NCBI RefSeq assembly: GCF_025028335.1 | Contig: NZ_JAFEUW010000001.1 | Coordinates: forward strand, 2,046,001 to 2,110,000 | Reading direction: 5' to 3' | DNA length: 64,000 nt | Source of the DNA: Brachybacterium sillae | GTDB taxonomy: Bacteria > Actinomycetota > Actinomycetes > Actinomycetales > Dermabacteraceae | In this document: positions 52,646 to 64,000 of the stretch, piece by piece | Layout of the letters: every line of letters begins with the position of its first letter | Position numbering within the stretch: the stretch's first letter is position 1 | The notes under the pieces: model-generated | The model's database searches: none | What the model was told of the DNA's origin: nothing | The model's input: only the letters and a program-made list of their open reading frames with translations | Position numbers and translations under genes: made by a program

Positions 52646-55123
52646 TCAGTCCTGCGTGCCGCCCGCGTCGGCCCCCACGTACCGGCGCAGGTGCTCTCCG
52701 GTGAGGGTGGCGCGCTGCGGATCCGCGGCCGCGTCCACCAGCTCGCGGGGGCTACCGGTGAACACGATGGTGCCGCCGTCCTGCCCGGCGCCGGGCCCGA
52801 GGTCGATGAGGTGGTCGGCGTGGGCCATGACCGCCTGGTGGTGTTCGATCACCACCACCGTCCGGCCCGTGTCGACCAGGGTGTCCAGCAGCTGCAGCAG
52901 GTGGTCGACATCCGCCAGGTGCAGGCCGGAGGTCGGCTCGTCCAGCACCAGCACGCCGCCCTTCTCCGCCATGTGCACGGCGAGTTTCAGGCGCTGGCGC
53001 TCCCCACCGGAGAGCGTGGTCAGCGGCTGCCCGATGGTGAGGTATCCGAGGCCCACCTGCTCCAGGCGGGCGAGGATCCGGGCGGCGGCCGGGACCTTCG
53101 CCTCGGCCTGCACCTCGGCCTCTCGTTCGTCCCCGTCTCCGGTGCTCTCCCCGCGGAAGAACGTGGCCGCCTGCGCCACCGGCATCTTCAACACCTCCGC
53201 GATGGTGCGGCCGCCCAGGCGGTACTCGAGCACGGAGGCCTGGAACCGGCGGCCCTCACACTCCTCACACGGGGTCGACACCGTCTCCATGTACCCCAGC
53301 TCGGTGTACACCACGCCCGCGCCCTTGCACACCGGGCAGGCGCCCTCGGAGTTGGGGGAGAACAGGGCGGGTTTGACCCCGTTGGCTTTGGCGAAGGCCT
53401 TGCGCACCGGCTCCAGCATCCCGGTGTACGTGGCCGGGTTGGGGCGGCGCGAGCCACGGATCGGGCTCTGGTCCACCAGCACCACCTGCTGCCCGGCAGC
53501 CTCGGCGGCGCCGGGCAGGAACCCGTGGATCAGGCTCGACTTCCCGGAACCCGCGACTCCGGTGACGACCGTGAGCACTCCGAGGGGGACATCCACGTCC
53601 ACGTCCCGCAGGTTGTGCTCCCTCGCCCCGCGGATCGCGAGCGTGCCACGGGGCTCACGCACCGTGTCCTTCAGGGACGCCCGATGGTCGAGGTGTCGGC
53701 CGGTGAGGGTGTCGGAGGCCCGCAGCCCCACCACATCCCCCTCGTACTGCACCAGGCCGCCGTCCACGCCGGCGCCGGGCCCCAGGTCGATGACATGGTC
53801 GGCGATCGCGATGGTCTCCGGTTTGTGCTCCACCACCAGCACCGTGTTGCCCTTGTCCCGCAGCTCCCGCAGCAGCGTGTTCATGCGGGCGATGTCGTGC
53901 GGATGCAATCCCACCGTGGGTTCGTCGAACACATAGGTGACGTCGGTGAGGGCGCTGCCGAGGTGCCGGAGCATCTTCACCCGTTGCGACTCGCCGCCGG
54001 AGAGGGTGCCGGAGGGGCGGTCCAGGGTCAGATACCCCAGGCCGAGGCGGACGAAGGAATCCAGCAGGGCGTCGAGGGTGGTCAGCAGCGGGGCGGCGCG
54101 GCGCCCCGCGGGTGTGGTGCGCAGATCGCGGATCCAGGCGGCGAGATCGGTGATCGGCAGGGCGCAGGCGTCGGCGATGGAGACCCCGTCGATCCAGGAC
54201 TCGCGGGCGTGCCGCGCCAGCCGGGTGCCCTCGCACTCCGGGCAGGTGATGAAGGTGACGGCCCGTTCCACGAACGCCCGGATGTGCGGTTGCAGGGAGT
54301 CGACGTCCTTGGAGAGCATCGACTTCTGCAGCTTCGGGACCAGCCCCTCATAGGTCATGTTGACCCCGTCGATCTTCACCTTCGTCGGTTCCCTGTACAG
54401 GAAGTCGTGCCGCTGCCGGGCGGTGAAATCCCGGATGGGCCGGTCGGCGGGGACGAACCCGGACTTCGCGATGATCGTCACCATCCAGCCGTCGGCGGTG
54501 TACCCGGGGATGGTGAACGGCCCCTCGTCCAGGCTCTTGCTGTCGTCGTACAACTGGGTGAGGTCGATATCGGTGACGGAACCCATGCCTTCGCAGCGCG
54601 GGCACATGCCGCCCACCCGCGAGAACGTGGTCTTCTCCGCGATGGTGCGGTCCCCGCGCTGCACGGTCATGGCACCCGCCGCCTGCACGGACGGCACGTT
54701 GAAGGAGTACGCGCCGGGGCCCCCGGCGGAGGGCTCGGCGAGCTTCGAGAACAGGGTGCGCAGATGGGCCGTCGCGTCGGTGACGGTGCCGACGGTCGAG
54801 CGGGCGTTGGCCCCGAGACGTTCCTGGTCGACGACGATCGCGGGGGTGAGACCCTCCAGCCGGTCGACATCCGGGCGTGCCAGCGACGGCATGAAGCCCT
54901 GCACGAAGGACGAGTAGGTCCCGTTGATCATCCGCTGGCTCTCCGCGGCGATGGTGCCGAACACCAGCGAGCTCTTCCCCGACCCCGACACCCCCGTGAA
55001 CACCGTCAGACGGCGCTTGGGGATCTCCACCGACACTTCCCGCAGCGAGTTCTCCCGCGCACCGACCACCCGGATCACATCGTGGGTGTCGGCGGGATGC
55101 GCGGCCGGGGAGGAGTGGGTCAT
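52646..55123 (-). CDS. UvrA paralogue (excinuclease ATPase-like, UvrA2 type)
   Basis: Double ABC ATPase of 825 residues, shorter than UvrA (about 950). Walker A sites VFTGVSGSGKSSLVF (about 41-55) and VVTGVAGSGKSSLIHG, signatures TLSGGESQRVKMLRHLG and TLSGGERQRLKLAVHMAEKGG, and three zinc-type clusters (CPRCEGMG, CPECEGTR, CPVCKGAG...CEECEGRR) are present. The shorter insertion after the first Walker A suggests loss of the UvrB-binding region, as in UvrA2/DrrC-like proteins implicated in drug tolerance. AGGAG before the ATG. Divergent from mtr. Confidence 0.9.
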   Translation of the reverse strand: MTHSSPAAHPADTHDVIRVVGARENSLREVSVEIPKRRLTVFTGVSGSGKSSLVFGTIAAESQRMINGTYSSFVQGFMPSLARPDVDRLEGLTPAIVVDQERLGANARSTVGTVTDATAHLRTLFSKLAEPSAGGPGAYSFNVPSVQAAGAMTVQRGDRTIAEKTTFSRVGGMCPRCEGMGSVTDIDLTQLYDDSKSLDEGPFTIPGYTADGWMVTIIAKSGFVPADRPIRDFTARQRHDFLYREPTKVKIDGVNMTYEGLVPKLQKSMLSKDVDSLQPHIRAFVERAVTFITCPECEGTRLARHARESWIDGVSIADACALPITDLAAWIRDLRTTPAGRRAAPLLTTLDALLDSFVRLGLGYLTLDRPSGTLSGGESQRVKMLRHLGSALTDVTYVFDEPTVGLHPHDIARMNTLLRELRDKGNTVLVVEHKPETIAIADHVIDLGPGAGVDGGLVQYEGDVVGLRASDTLTGRHLDHRASLKDTVREPRGTLAIRGAREHNLRDVDVDVPLGVLTVVTGVAGSGKSSLIHGFLPGAAEAAGQQVVLVDQSPIRGSRRPNPATYTGMLEPVRKAFAKANGVKPALFSPNSEGACPVCKGAGVVYTELGYMETVSTPCEECEGRRFQASVLEYRLGGRTIAEVLKMPVAQAATFFRGESTGDGDEREAEVQAEAKVPAAARILARLEQVGLGYLTIGQPLTTLSGGERQRLKLAVHMAEKGGVLVLDEPTSGLHLADVDHLLQLLDTLVDTGRTVVVIEHHQAVMAHADHLIDLGPGAGQDGGTIVFTGSPRELVDAAADPQRATLTGEHLRRYVGADAGGTQD

Positions 55124-55247
55124 GGCGAGGCTCCTGAGGGGTCGACGGATGACCCGTTGAGCCTAGCGGGGCGGGGTACCCGCAGCGGGCGCCGCCGCGG
55201 CGCGGAACGTGCACCGTCTGGGCGTCCCGGATGTCGCCTCCACCGCG

Positions 55248-55253
55248 TAGCCT
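55248..55253 (+). promoter_or_regulatory. -10 box (TAGCCT), leaderless start of mtr
   Basis: TAGCCT, six bases, then the GTG at 55260. Confidence 0.45.
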
Positions 55254-55259
55254 GACCGG

Positions 55260-56690
55260 GTGACCCACGTCGACATCGCCCTCATCGGCTCCGGCTCCGC
55301 GAACTCCCTGCCCGGCCCGGAGTTCGCCGACCGCCGCATCGTCCAGATCGACCGCGGGGTGGGCCCCGATCGCGTGTTCGGCGGCACCTGCCTGAACCTC
55401 GGGTGCATCCCCACCAAGATGTTCGTCCACACCGCGGACCTCGCCCACGCCGCGCAGGACGGCCCCCGCTTCGGCGTGCGCACGCGGGCGGATGGCGCCG
55501 ACTGGCCGGCGATCCGAGACCGCATCTTCGGTCGCATCGACCCGATCGCCGCCGGAGGTGAGGAGTACCGCCGCAGCCACCCGGACAACGACAACCTCAC
55601 CCTGCTGCGCGGCACCGCCCGCCTGCTCTCACCCACCGAACTGGAGGTCACCACCACCGACGGCGGCGTCGAGCACATCACCGCCGACACCGTCGTGATC
55701 GGTGCCGGATCCCGGCCGCAGATCCCGGACATCCCCGGTCTCGCCGACGCCGACCCGCAGACCTCCGACACGATCATGCGCCGAGACACCCTGCCGCGCA
55801 GCGTGCTGATCCTCGGTTCCGGAGTGATCGCCGCCGAGTTCGCCCACGTGCTGTCCGCCCTCGGGGTGGAGGTGACGATCCTCGCCCGCTCCGATCGTCT
55901 GCTGCGACGTGCCGACGCCGACGTCTCCGCGCGCTTCACCGAGGTGACCGCGCAGCGGATGAGCGTGCGCACCGACGTGCAGGTGCGGTCCGTCGAGCGT
56001 CGCCCCGACGGCACCGTCCACCTCAGTGGCCACGACCGCACCGGCCCTCTGGAGCTGGAGGCCGAGGAGATCCTGGTCGCGGCCGGCCGCACCCCCAATA
56101 CGGATCTGCTCGGCGCCCGCGAGGCGGGACTGGACCTCCATCCCGACGGGCGCCTCGTCGTCGACGCGTTCCAGCGGGCCCAGGCCGCGGGCCGCCCCCT
56201 CGGGACCACCTGGGCCTTCGGGGACGTGTCCGACCCCCACCAGCTCAAGCATGTGGCGAACCACCAGCTGCGGATCGTCCGCCACAACCTGCTGCACCCC
56301 GAGGAGCTGCGCCGCTCCGACACCATGCCGGTGCCCGCCGCGGTGTTCTCCCACCCGCAGGTGGCCACCGTCGGGCTCACCGAGGCGCAGGCCCGGGTCG
56401 CCGGTCGCGACGTGCGCGTCGCGGTGCAGGAGTACGCCGGGATCGCCTATGGATGGGCGCTGGAGGACACCACCGGCTTCGCGAAGCTCATCGCCGACGC
56501 CGACGGCACCCTGCTGGGCGCCCACATCATCGGCCATGAGGCCGCCACCCTCATCCAGCAGCTGGTGCAGGCCATGAGTACCGGGCAGCGGGTGCAGGAC
56601 ATCGCCCGCACCCAGTACTGGATCCACCCGGCCCTGCCGGAACTGCTGGAGAACGCGCTGCTGCAGCTCACGGACGCGCACGGCGGCTGA
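55260..56690 (+). CDS. mtr: Mycothione reductase
   Basis: FAD/NADPH-dependent disulphide reductase that regenerates mycothiol, the actinobacterial low-molecular-weight thiol. 476 residues: redox pair C44/C49 in GGTCLNLGCIPTKMFVHTADLA, NAD(P) site SVLILGSGVIAAEFAHVLSALG near 182, FAD site WAFGDVSDPHQLKHVANHQ near 319, and C-terminal active-site IHPALPELLENAL. The FAD-binding N-terminus reads IALIGSGSANSL, with GxGxxN as typical for mycothione reductase rather than GxGxxG. GTG start, leaderless. Confidence 0.93.
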   Translation: MTHVDIALIGSGSANSLPGPEFADRRIVQIDRGVGPDRVFGGTCLNLGCIPTKMFVHTADLAHAAQDGPRFGVRTRADGADWPAIRDRIFGRIDPIAAGGEEYRRSHPDNDNLTLLRGTARLLSPTELEVTTTDGGVEHITADTVVIGAGSRPQIPDIPGLADADPQTSDTIMRRDTLPRSVLILGSGVIAAEFAHVLSALGVEVTILARSDRLLRRADADVSARFTEVTAQRMSVRTDVQVRSVERRPDGTVHLSGHDRTGPLELEAEEILVAAGRTPNTDLLGAREAGLDLHPDGRLVVDAFQRAQAAGRPLGTTWAFGDVSDPHQLKHVANHQLRIVRHNLLHPEELRRSDTMPVPAAVFSHPQVATVGLTEAQARVAGRDVRVAVQEYAGIAYGWALEDTTGFAKLIADADGTLLGAHIIGHEAATLIQQLVQAMSTGQRVQDIARTQYWIHPALPELLENALLQLTDAHGG

Positions 56691-56744
56691 TCAGACCCGC
56701 CACCGCGCGCACGGCGGCCGCCCGCTCGCCCACGGGACGAAAGA

Positions 56745-56769
56745 TGCCCCGGCCGCCGCGGCCGGGGCA
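56745..56769. terminator. Bidirectional terminator mtr / LCP gene
   Basis: 11-bp stem TGCCCCGGCCG/CGGCCGGGGCA with a 3-base loop between convergent genes. Confidence 0.7.
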
Positions 56770-56778
56770 CCTCCGAGG

Positions 56779-60343
<3,565 letters not shown>

Positions 60344-60375
60344 GCACCGAGAACGGAGGTCCCGCCGCTGACCGG

Positions 60376-60381
60376 TAGGCT
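60376..60381 (+). promoter_or_regulatory. -10 box (TAGGCT), leaderless start of galE
   Basis: TAGGCT, seven bases, then the ATG at 60389. Confidence 0.5.
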
Positions 60382-60388
60382 CGTTCCC

Positions 60389-61357
60389 ATGACGACTGTG
60401 GTGATCGGTGGTGCCGGGTACATCGGGTCGCACGTGGTGCGGCTCCTGCAGCAGCGCGGACAGAACGTGGTGGTGGTCGACGACCTCTCCACCGGGTTCG
60501 CCGAGCGCGTGGGGGATTCCGAGCTGGTGCAGCTGGATGTGACCTCCGACGGCGCCGGGGAGCGCCTGGCCGAGGTGCTGCGCCGCAGTGGCGCCGATTC
60601 CGTCATCCACTTCGCCGCCCACAAGCAGGTCGGCGAGTCCGTGGAGAAGCCGGAGATGTACTGGCACGACAACATCGGCGGCCTCGCGCACGTGCTGGAG
60701 GCCTGCGCGCTCGCCGAGGTGCGAGATGTCGTGTTCTCCTCCTCCGCCGCGGTGTACGGGATGCCTGATGTCGACCTCGTCACCGAGGACCTCACCCCGC
60801 AGCCGATCAACCCCTACGGCGCCACGAAGTACGTGGGGGAGTGGATGCTCGCCGACGCCGAACGCGCTCACGGGATGCGCACCGTCGCGCTGCGGTACTT
60901 CAACGTGGCCGGCGCCGGTGCCCCCGAGCTCGCCGACACCCTGGTGATGAACCTGGTGCCGATCATCCTCGATGCCCTCGACCGCGGCGCCGCGCCGGTC
61001 GTGTTCGGCACCGATTACCCGACGCCCGACGGCACCTGCATCCGCGACTACGTGCACGTGGTCGACCTCGCCGACGCGCATGTCGCCGCCCTGGAGTACC
61101 TGCGCCGCGAGGAGCGCCCCCACCGGGTGTTCAACGTCGGCACCGGCACCGGTTCCAGCGTGCTCGAGGTGATCGACGCCGTCGCCCGTGCCACCGGCCG
61201 GGAGATCACACCCGAGCTGGGGCAGCGCCGGGCCGGTGACCCGGCCCGCCTGGTCTGCTCCACCGACCGGATCCGCGAGACCCTCGGCTGGTCGTCGTCG
61301 AAGACCCTCGACGACATCGTCCGCAGCGCCGTCGAGGCCCGCGCCGCCCGGGACTGA
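60389..61357 (+). CDS. galE: UDP-glucose 4-epimerase
   Basis: Interconverts UDP-glucose and UDP-galactose for cell-surface glycans. 322-residue extended SDR: NAD motif GGAGYIGSHVVRLL (7-20), FSSSAAVYG near 117-124 with the catalytic Ser/Thr, and the catalytic YGATK (Y143, K147). RYFNVAGAGA and DGTCIRDYVHVVDLADAHV are also characteristic. Monocistronic and leaderless, 45 bp after guaB1. Confidence 0.92.
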   Translation: MTTVVIGGAGYIGSHVVRLLQQRGQNVVVVDDLSTGFAERVGDSELVQLDVTSDGAGERLAEVLRRSGADSVIHFAAHKQVGESVEKPEMYWHDNIGGLAHVLEACALAEVRDVVFSSSAAVYGMPDVDLVTEDLTPQPINPYGATKYVGEWMLADAERAHGMRTVALRYFNVAGAGAPELADTLVMNLVPIILDALDRGAAPVVFGTDYPTPDGTCIRDYVHVVDLADAHVAALEYLRREERPHRVFNVGTGTGSSVLEVIDAVARATGREITPELGQRRAGDPARLVCSTDRIRETLGWSSSKTLDDIVRSAVEARAARD

Positions 61358-61395
61358 GTCGCGCCGTCGCGCCCGACGGCCCGCCCCCGGCCAGC

Positions 61396-61415
61396 GCCTG
61401 CCCGGCCGGGCAGGC
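61396..61415. terminator. Bidirectional terminator galE / ilvA
   Basis: Perfect palindrome GCCTGCCCGGCCGGGCAGGC between convergent genes. Confidence 0.55.
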
Positions 61416-61427
61416 CTGCCCACCGCC

Positions 61428-62747
61428 TCAGGTGAGGTACCGGTAGAGGGTGCCCTCCGGGTCGATCCGCTCGATCTGCATGGGGGAGGCCTCCATGCGC
61501 TCCAGCAGAGGGCCAAGGTTCTCCCGTGCCCCGAGCTCCAGTCCCACCAGGGCCGGGCCCTCTTCGCGGTTGTTCCGCTTGATGTAGTCGAACAGCACGA
61601 TGTCGTCGTCCGGGCCGAGCACCTGGTCCAGGAACCGTCGCAGCGCACCGGGTTCCTGCGCGAAGGTCACCAGGAAGTAGTGCTTCAGGCCCTCGTGGAC
61701 CAGGGACCGCTCGACCACCTCGTTGTAGCGAGAGACGTCGTTGTTGCCGCCGGAGATCACCACGATCACATCGGCGACGGCACCGTCGGCGGCCTCCCAC
61801 ACCGGCACCTCGGCCGCTCCGTCGACAGGGGGCAGCGAGACGGCGCCGGTGGCGACGGCCGCCGCGGCGAGCGCCCCGGCGGGCTCGGCGATGATGCCCT
61901 CCGTCTGGTACAGCGCGAGCATCTCCGTGCACACCGCACCCTCCGGCACCGCCAGCAGCTCCGGCGCCATGGCCTGCACGGAGGCCAGGGTGTGGATGCC
62001 GACGCGGCGCACCGCCGCGCCGTCCACGAACCGCTCCAGATCCGCCAGTTCCACCGGTTCCCCGGCGGCCACCGCCGCGGCCATCGACGCCGCCCCGGCG
62101 GGTTCCACCCCGACGATGCGGGTGTGGGGCAGATGCTCCCGCAGCCAGGTGCCGCATCCGGCGAGCAGGCCACCCCCGCCGACCGGCAGCACCACCACCT
62201 CGGGCTCGGTGCCCTGCTGGTCCCGCAGCTGCTCGACGGCCTCCCGGATCACCGTGCCCTGACCGGCCATCACGGCCAGGTCATCGAACGGAGGCACCAG
62301 GGTGGCGCCGGAGGAGCGGGCATCGAGCGCGGCGGCCGCGGCAGCATCGTCGAAGGTCTCCCCGGTGAGGATCAGCTCCACCTGGTCCCCACCCAGGGCG
62401 GTGATCCGTTCCCGCTTCTGCCGCGGCGTGGTGCCGGGGACGTAGATGCGGCCGCGGATCCCGAGCGACCGGCAGGCGAGGGCCACCCCCTGGGCGTGGT
62501 TCCCGGCGCTGGCAGCCACCACGCCCGCGTCGCGGTGCTGCGGCTCCAACCCCGACAGGAACAGGTGCGCGCCGCGGAGCTTGTAGGAGCGCACGGGCTG
62601 CAGATCCTCGCGCTTCAGCCACACGCGGGCACCGGCGAGAGCCGAGAGACGGTGGCTGAGCTGCAAGGGGGTGCGGATCGCGACGCCCTCCAAGGGGGCG
62701 GCGGCGTCGTCGACCTCGGCGGCGGTGAGCAGCGGGGTGTCAGTCAT
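61428..62747 (-). CDS. ilvA: Threonine ammonia-lyase
   Basis: PLP enzyme making 2-oxobutanoate from threonine, the first step of isoleucine synthesis. 439 residues: PLP lysine K56 in [26 protein letters not shown], the phosphate-binding [12 protein letters not shown], and a C-terminal ACT-like domain ([51 protein letters not shown]) typical of the short biosynthetic form IlvA. The ATG overlaps the ispF stop (ATGA), an uncommon pairing, so it is translated from the ispF transcript. Confidence 0.94.
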   Translation of the reverse strand: MTDTPLLTAAEVDDAAAPLEGVAIRTPLQLSHRLSALAGARVWLKREDLQPVRSYKLRGAHLFLSGLEPQHRDAGVVAASAGNHAQGVALACRSLGIRGRIYVPGTTPRQKRERITALGGDQVELILTGETFDDAAAAAALDARSSGATLVPPFDDLAVMAGQGTVIREAVEQLRDQQGTEPEVVVLPVGGGGLLAGCGTWLREHLPHTRIVGVEPAGAASMAAAVAAGEPVELADLERFVDGAAVRRVGIHTLASVQAMAPELLAVPEGAVCTEMLALYQTEGIIAEPAGALAAAAVATGAVSLPPVDGAAEVPVWEAADGAVADVIVVISGGNNDVSRYNEVVERSLVHEGLKHYFLVTFAQEPGALRRFLDQVLGPDDDIVLFDYIKRNNREEGPALVGLELGARENLGPLLERMEASPMQIERIDPEGTLYRYLT

Positions 62748-63307
62748 GCGGACTCCTCGGGGGACGGGGCCGACGCGGCGGCAGAGGTGGTGGTGCGGGC
62801 GATGACGAGGGCGGTGGCGATCGCCGCGACCCCCTCCCCGCGGCCCGTGAGGCCCAGGCCGTCGGTGGTGGTGCCCGAGACGCTCACCGGGGCCCCGCAG
62901 GCGCGGGACAGGGTCTCCTCGGCCTCGCGGCGGCGGCGGGAGAGTTTCGGACGGTTGCCGATCACCTGCACCGCCACGTTGCCGATCTCGAAACCGGCGG
63001 AGCGCACGATCCGTGCGGCCTCCGCCAGCAACGTGACACCGGAGGCACCCGCCCATTCGGGTCGGTCGGTGCCGAAGTGCGTGCCGAGATCCCCCACTCC
63101 CGCGGCGCTGAACAGGGCGTCGCAGGCGGCGTGGCAGGCCACGTCGGCATCGGAGTGACCGGCCAGGCCCCGCTCACCCTCCCAGGTCAGGCCGGCGACA
63201 CACAGGGGACGGTCGGAACCCTCCGGGGCGACCGCGTGCACGTCGCTGCCGACACCCACCCGCGGCAGCGGGGGCGGCGAGGTCTGGCCCGGATCCGCGG
63301 CGGTCAT
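62744..63307 (-). CDS. ispF: 2-C-methyl-D-erythritol 2,4-cyclodiphosphate synthase
   Basis: MEP-pathway enzyme for isoprenoid precursors. 187 residues with zinc ligands D22 and H24 (GSDVHAV) and H59 ([16 protein letters not shown]), [14 protein letters not shown] and the C-terminal [27 protein letters not shown]. The Pro-rich first 15 residues and the Ala/Ser-rich end are extra. Coupled by ATGA overlaps to ORF97 upstream and ilvA downstream. Confidence 0.95.
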   Translation of the reverse strand: MTAADPGQTSPPPLPRVGVGSDVHAVAPEGSDRPLCVAGLTWEGERGLAGHSDADVACHAACDALFSAAGVGDLGTHFGTDRPEWAGASGVTLLAEAARIVRSAGFEIGNVAVQVIGNRPKLSRRRREAEETLSRACGAPVSVSGTTTDGLGLTGRGEGVAAIATALVIARTTTSAAASAPSPEESA

Positions 63308-63597
63308 GCTCCGCGCCTCCGGGCCAGTTCCAGCGCCCGGTGCAGGTCACTGAGGGCACCGCGTGGATCGGTGCCCAGCACGAACGGCATCCCGGAGACG
63401 ACGGGGACGGGAACGGTCGGCGGCACATGGTCGAGGGCCACCACGACGGCGAAGGAGCCGACGGAGGCGAGCAGAGCCAGCGGATCCACGACGACGATCT
63501 CGGCCGGGCGTCCCTCCCGTTGCAGATACCGGCTGAGAGCGGCGACGACACGGTCGGCGCGCGCGGCGTCGGTGGAGACGACGGCGATGGTGGGCAT
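63304..63597 (-). CDS. Unrecognised 97-residue protein upstream of ispF
   Basis: Small alpha/beta protein: [46 protein letters not shown] and VPVVSGMPF look like four parallel strands with helices, somewhat like a receiver or PTS IIB fold, but without a phosphorylation motif that I can identify. The ATG at 63597 begins the three-gene operon; its stop overlaps the ispF start in ATGA. Close coupling to ispF suggests a related role, not known. Confidence 0.7.
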   Translation of the reverse strand: MPTIAVVSTDAARADRVVAALSRYLQREGRPAEIVVVDPLALLASVGSFAVVVALDHVPPTVPVPVVSGMPFVLGTDPRGALSDLHRALELARRRGA

Positions 63598-63726
63598 GAC
63601 GGTCCTCAACCTCGGGGTCGACGGGCTGGCGTGGGTCCCGGCTGCGAGCCAGGGGGTGTGCGCCGCGAAGGCCGCGCGAGCACCCGGGCATTGTTCCACG
63701 CACCGGGAGGGGAGAGGGGTGCGGTC

Positions 63727-63732
63727 TACGAT
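63727..63732 (+). promoter_or_regulatory. -10 box (TACGAT), leaderless start of ispD
   Basis: TACGAT, six bases, then the ATG at 63739. Confidence 0.5.
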
Positions 63733-63738
63733 GGCGGG

Positions 63739-64000
63739 ATGAGCAGACTGCGCACCCGGCGCCGGGGGACGGGGCCCTCGGAGTCCGCCCGCGCGGCCGG
63801 GGTGGTGCTGGCCGGGGGATCCGGCACCCGGGTGGGGGCCGGGATCAATAAGGCGTTCCTGCAGCTGTCGGGCCGGTCCATCGCCAGCTGGGGTCTGAAC
63901 ACCATGGCCTCGGTGAAAGGGATCGGACCGCTGGTCTTCGTGGTGCGGCCGGAGGACCGTGAGCACGCGGATTTCCTCGCCGACCGGGAGACCGAGCATC
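63739..64000 (+). CDS. ispD: 2-C-methyl-D-erythritol 4-phosphate cytidylyltransferase (5' part)
   Basis: First 87 codons of IspD, the MEP-pathway enzyme two steps before IspF, continuing past the window. The nucleotide-binding start AAGVVLAGGSGTRVGAGINKAFLQLSGRSI (Arg31 and Lys38 of the cytidylyl site) identifies it, preceded by 18 extra Arg-rich residues. Leaderless ATG. Divergent from the ORF97-ispF-ilvA operon, whereas many actinobacteria have ispD and ispF adjacent in one direction. Confidence 0.85.
   Translation, partial: MSRLRTRRRGTGPSESARAAGVVLAGGSGTRVGAGINKAFLQLSGRSIASWGLNTMASVKGIGPLVFVVRPEDREHADFLADRETEH

Overview
The window is high-GC DNA with short intergenic gaps, many GTG starts, GC-rich hairpin terminators and about a dozen genes whose -10 box sits only 6-7 nt before the start codon (leaderless transcripts). 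With mycothione reductase, a GuaB1-type IMPDH-like protein, a MrpA/MrpB fusion and two NarL-type two-component systems, this points to an actinobacterium. Micrococcales, possibly near Brachybacterium/Dermabacteraceae, is my inference only. Class Ib (NrdHIE, NrdF) and class III (NrdDG) ribonucleotide reductases together suggest a facultative anaerobe.

Layout. 1-8.2 kb: an MFS transporter (cut by the window edge) divergent from a complete six-gene Mrp Na+/H+ antiporter operon (mrpA/B fused, C, D, E, F, G). 8.3-9.9 kb: an apparently intact IS3-family element next to a probably interrupted small membrane-protein gene. 10-13.5 kb: fhs, then tRNA-Phe, tRNA-Asp, tRNA-Glu and a zincin-like protease. 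13.6-20.2 kb: two LuxR/NarL two-component systems around a secreted tripeptidyl-peptidase-like hydrolase and tRNA-Thr, ending in a 66-aa secreted two-cysteine peptide. 20.3-25.3 kb: fur-katA, a universal stress protein, an acyltransferase and a Gfo/Idh/MocA-like protein with a long acidic tail. 25.7-32.1 kb: nrdHIE and nrdDG, each preceded by a pair of NrdR-box-like sequences, with a remnant of a YgbA_NO-family gene between them.

32.2-37.3 kb is a mosaic of broken genes and insertion sequences. A gntP 5' fragment abuts a composite-transposon-like structure of about 3.9 kb with inverted 434-bp ends from an IS407-group IS3 element. It contains a truncated GNAT gene and an IS1380 element, and a 4-bp GCCC repeat flanks it. 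Beyond it lie the 3' third of a second, divergent nrdG and a decayed alcohol dehydrogenase gene.

37.4-48.3 kb: a PadR regulator with its HAAS-domain membrane partner, a Bcr/CflA drug exporter, an NAD(P)-binding protein, a TAXI-type TRAP transporter, nrdF, a GlsB-like membrane protein, a YigZ-family protein and tRNA-Lys. 48.6-56.7 kb: the 5-oxoprolinase set (pxpA, fused pxpBC) with a TetR regulator, dienelactone hydrolase, a UvrA paralogue and mycothione reductase. 56.8-64 kb: an LCP cell-wall ligase, guaB1, galE, the coupled operon ORF97-ispF-ilvA and a divergent ispD cut by the window edge.

Functional links. Dinucleotide precursor supply is the largest theme (nrdHIE, nrdF, nrdDG, guaB1, fhs). 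Oxidative and redox defence (fur-katA, mycothione reductase, glutaredoxin-like NrdH, YgbA remnant) is the second. I see no CRISPR array, toxin-antitoxin pair, phage module or recognised defence system. The least explained items are the small secreted peptide, the structured intergenic regions and the nrdG/IS mosaic.
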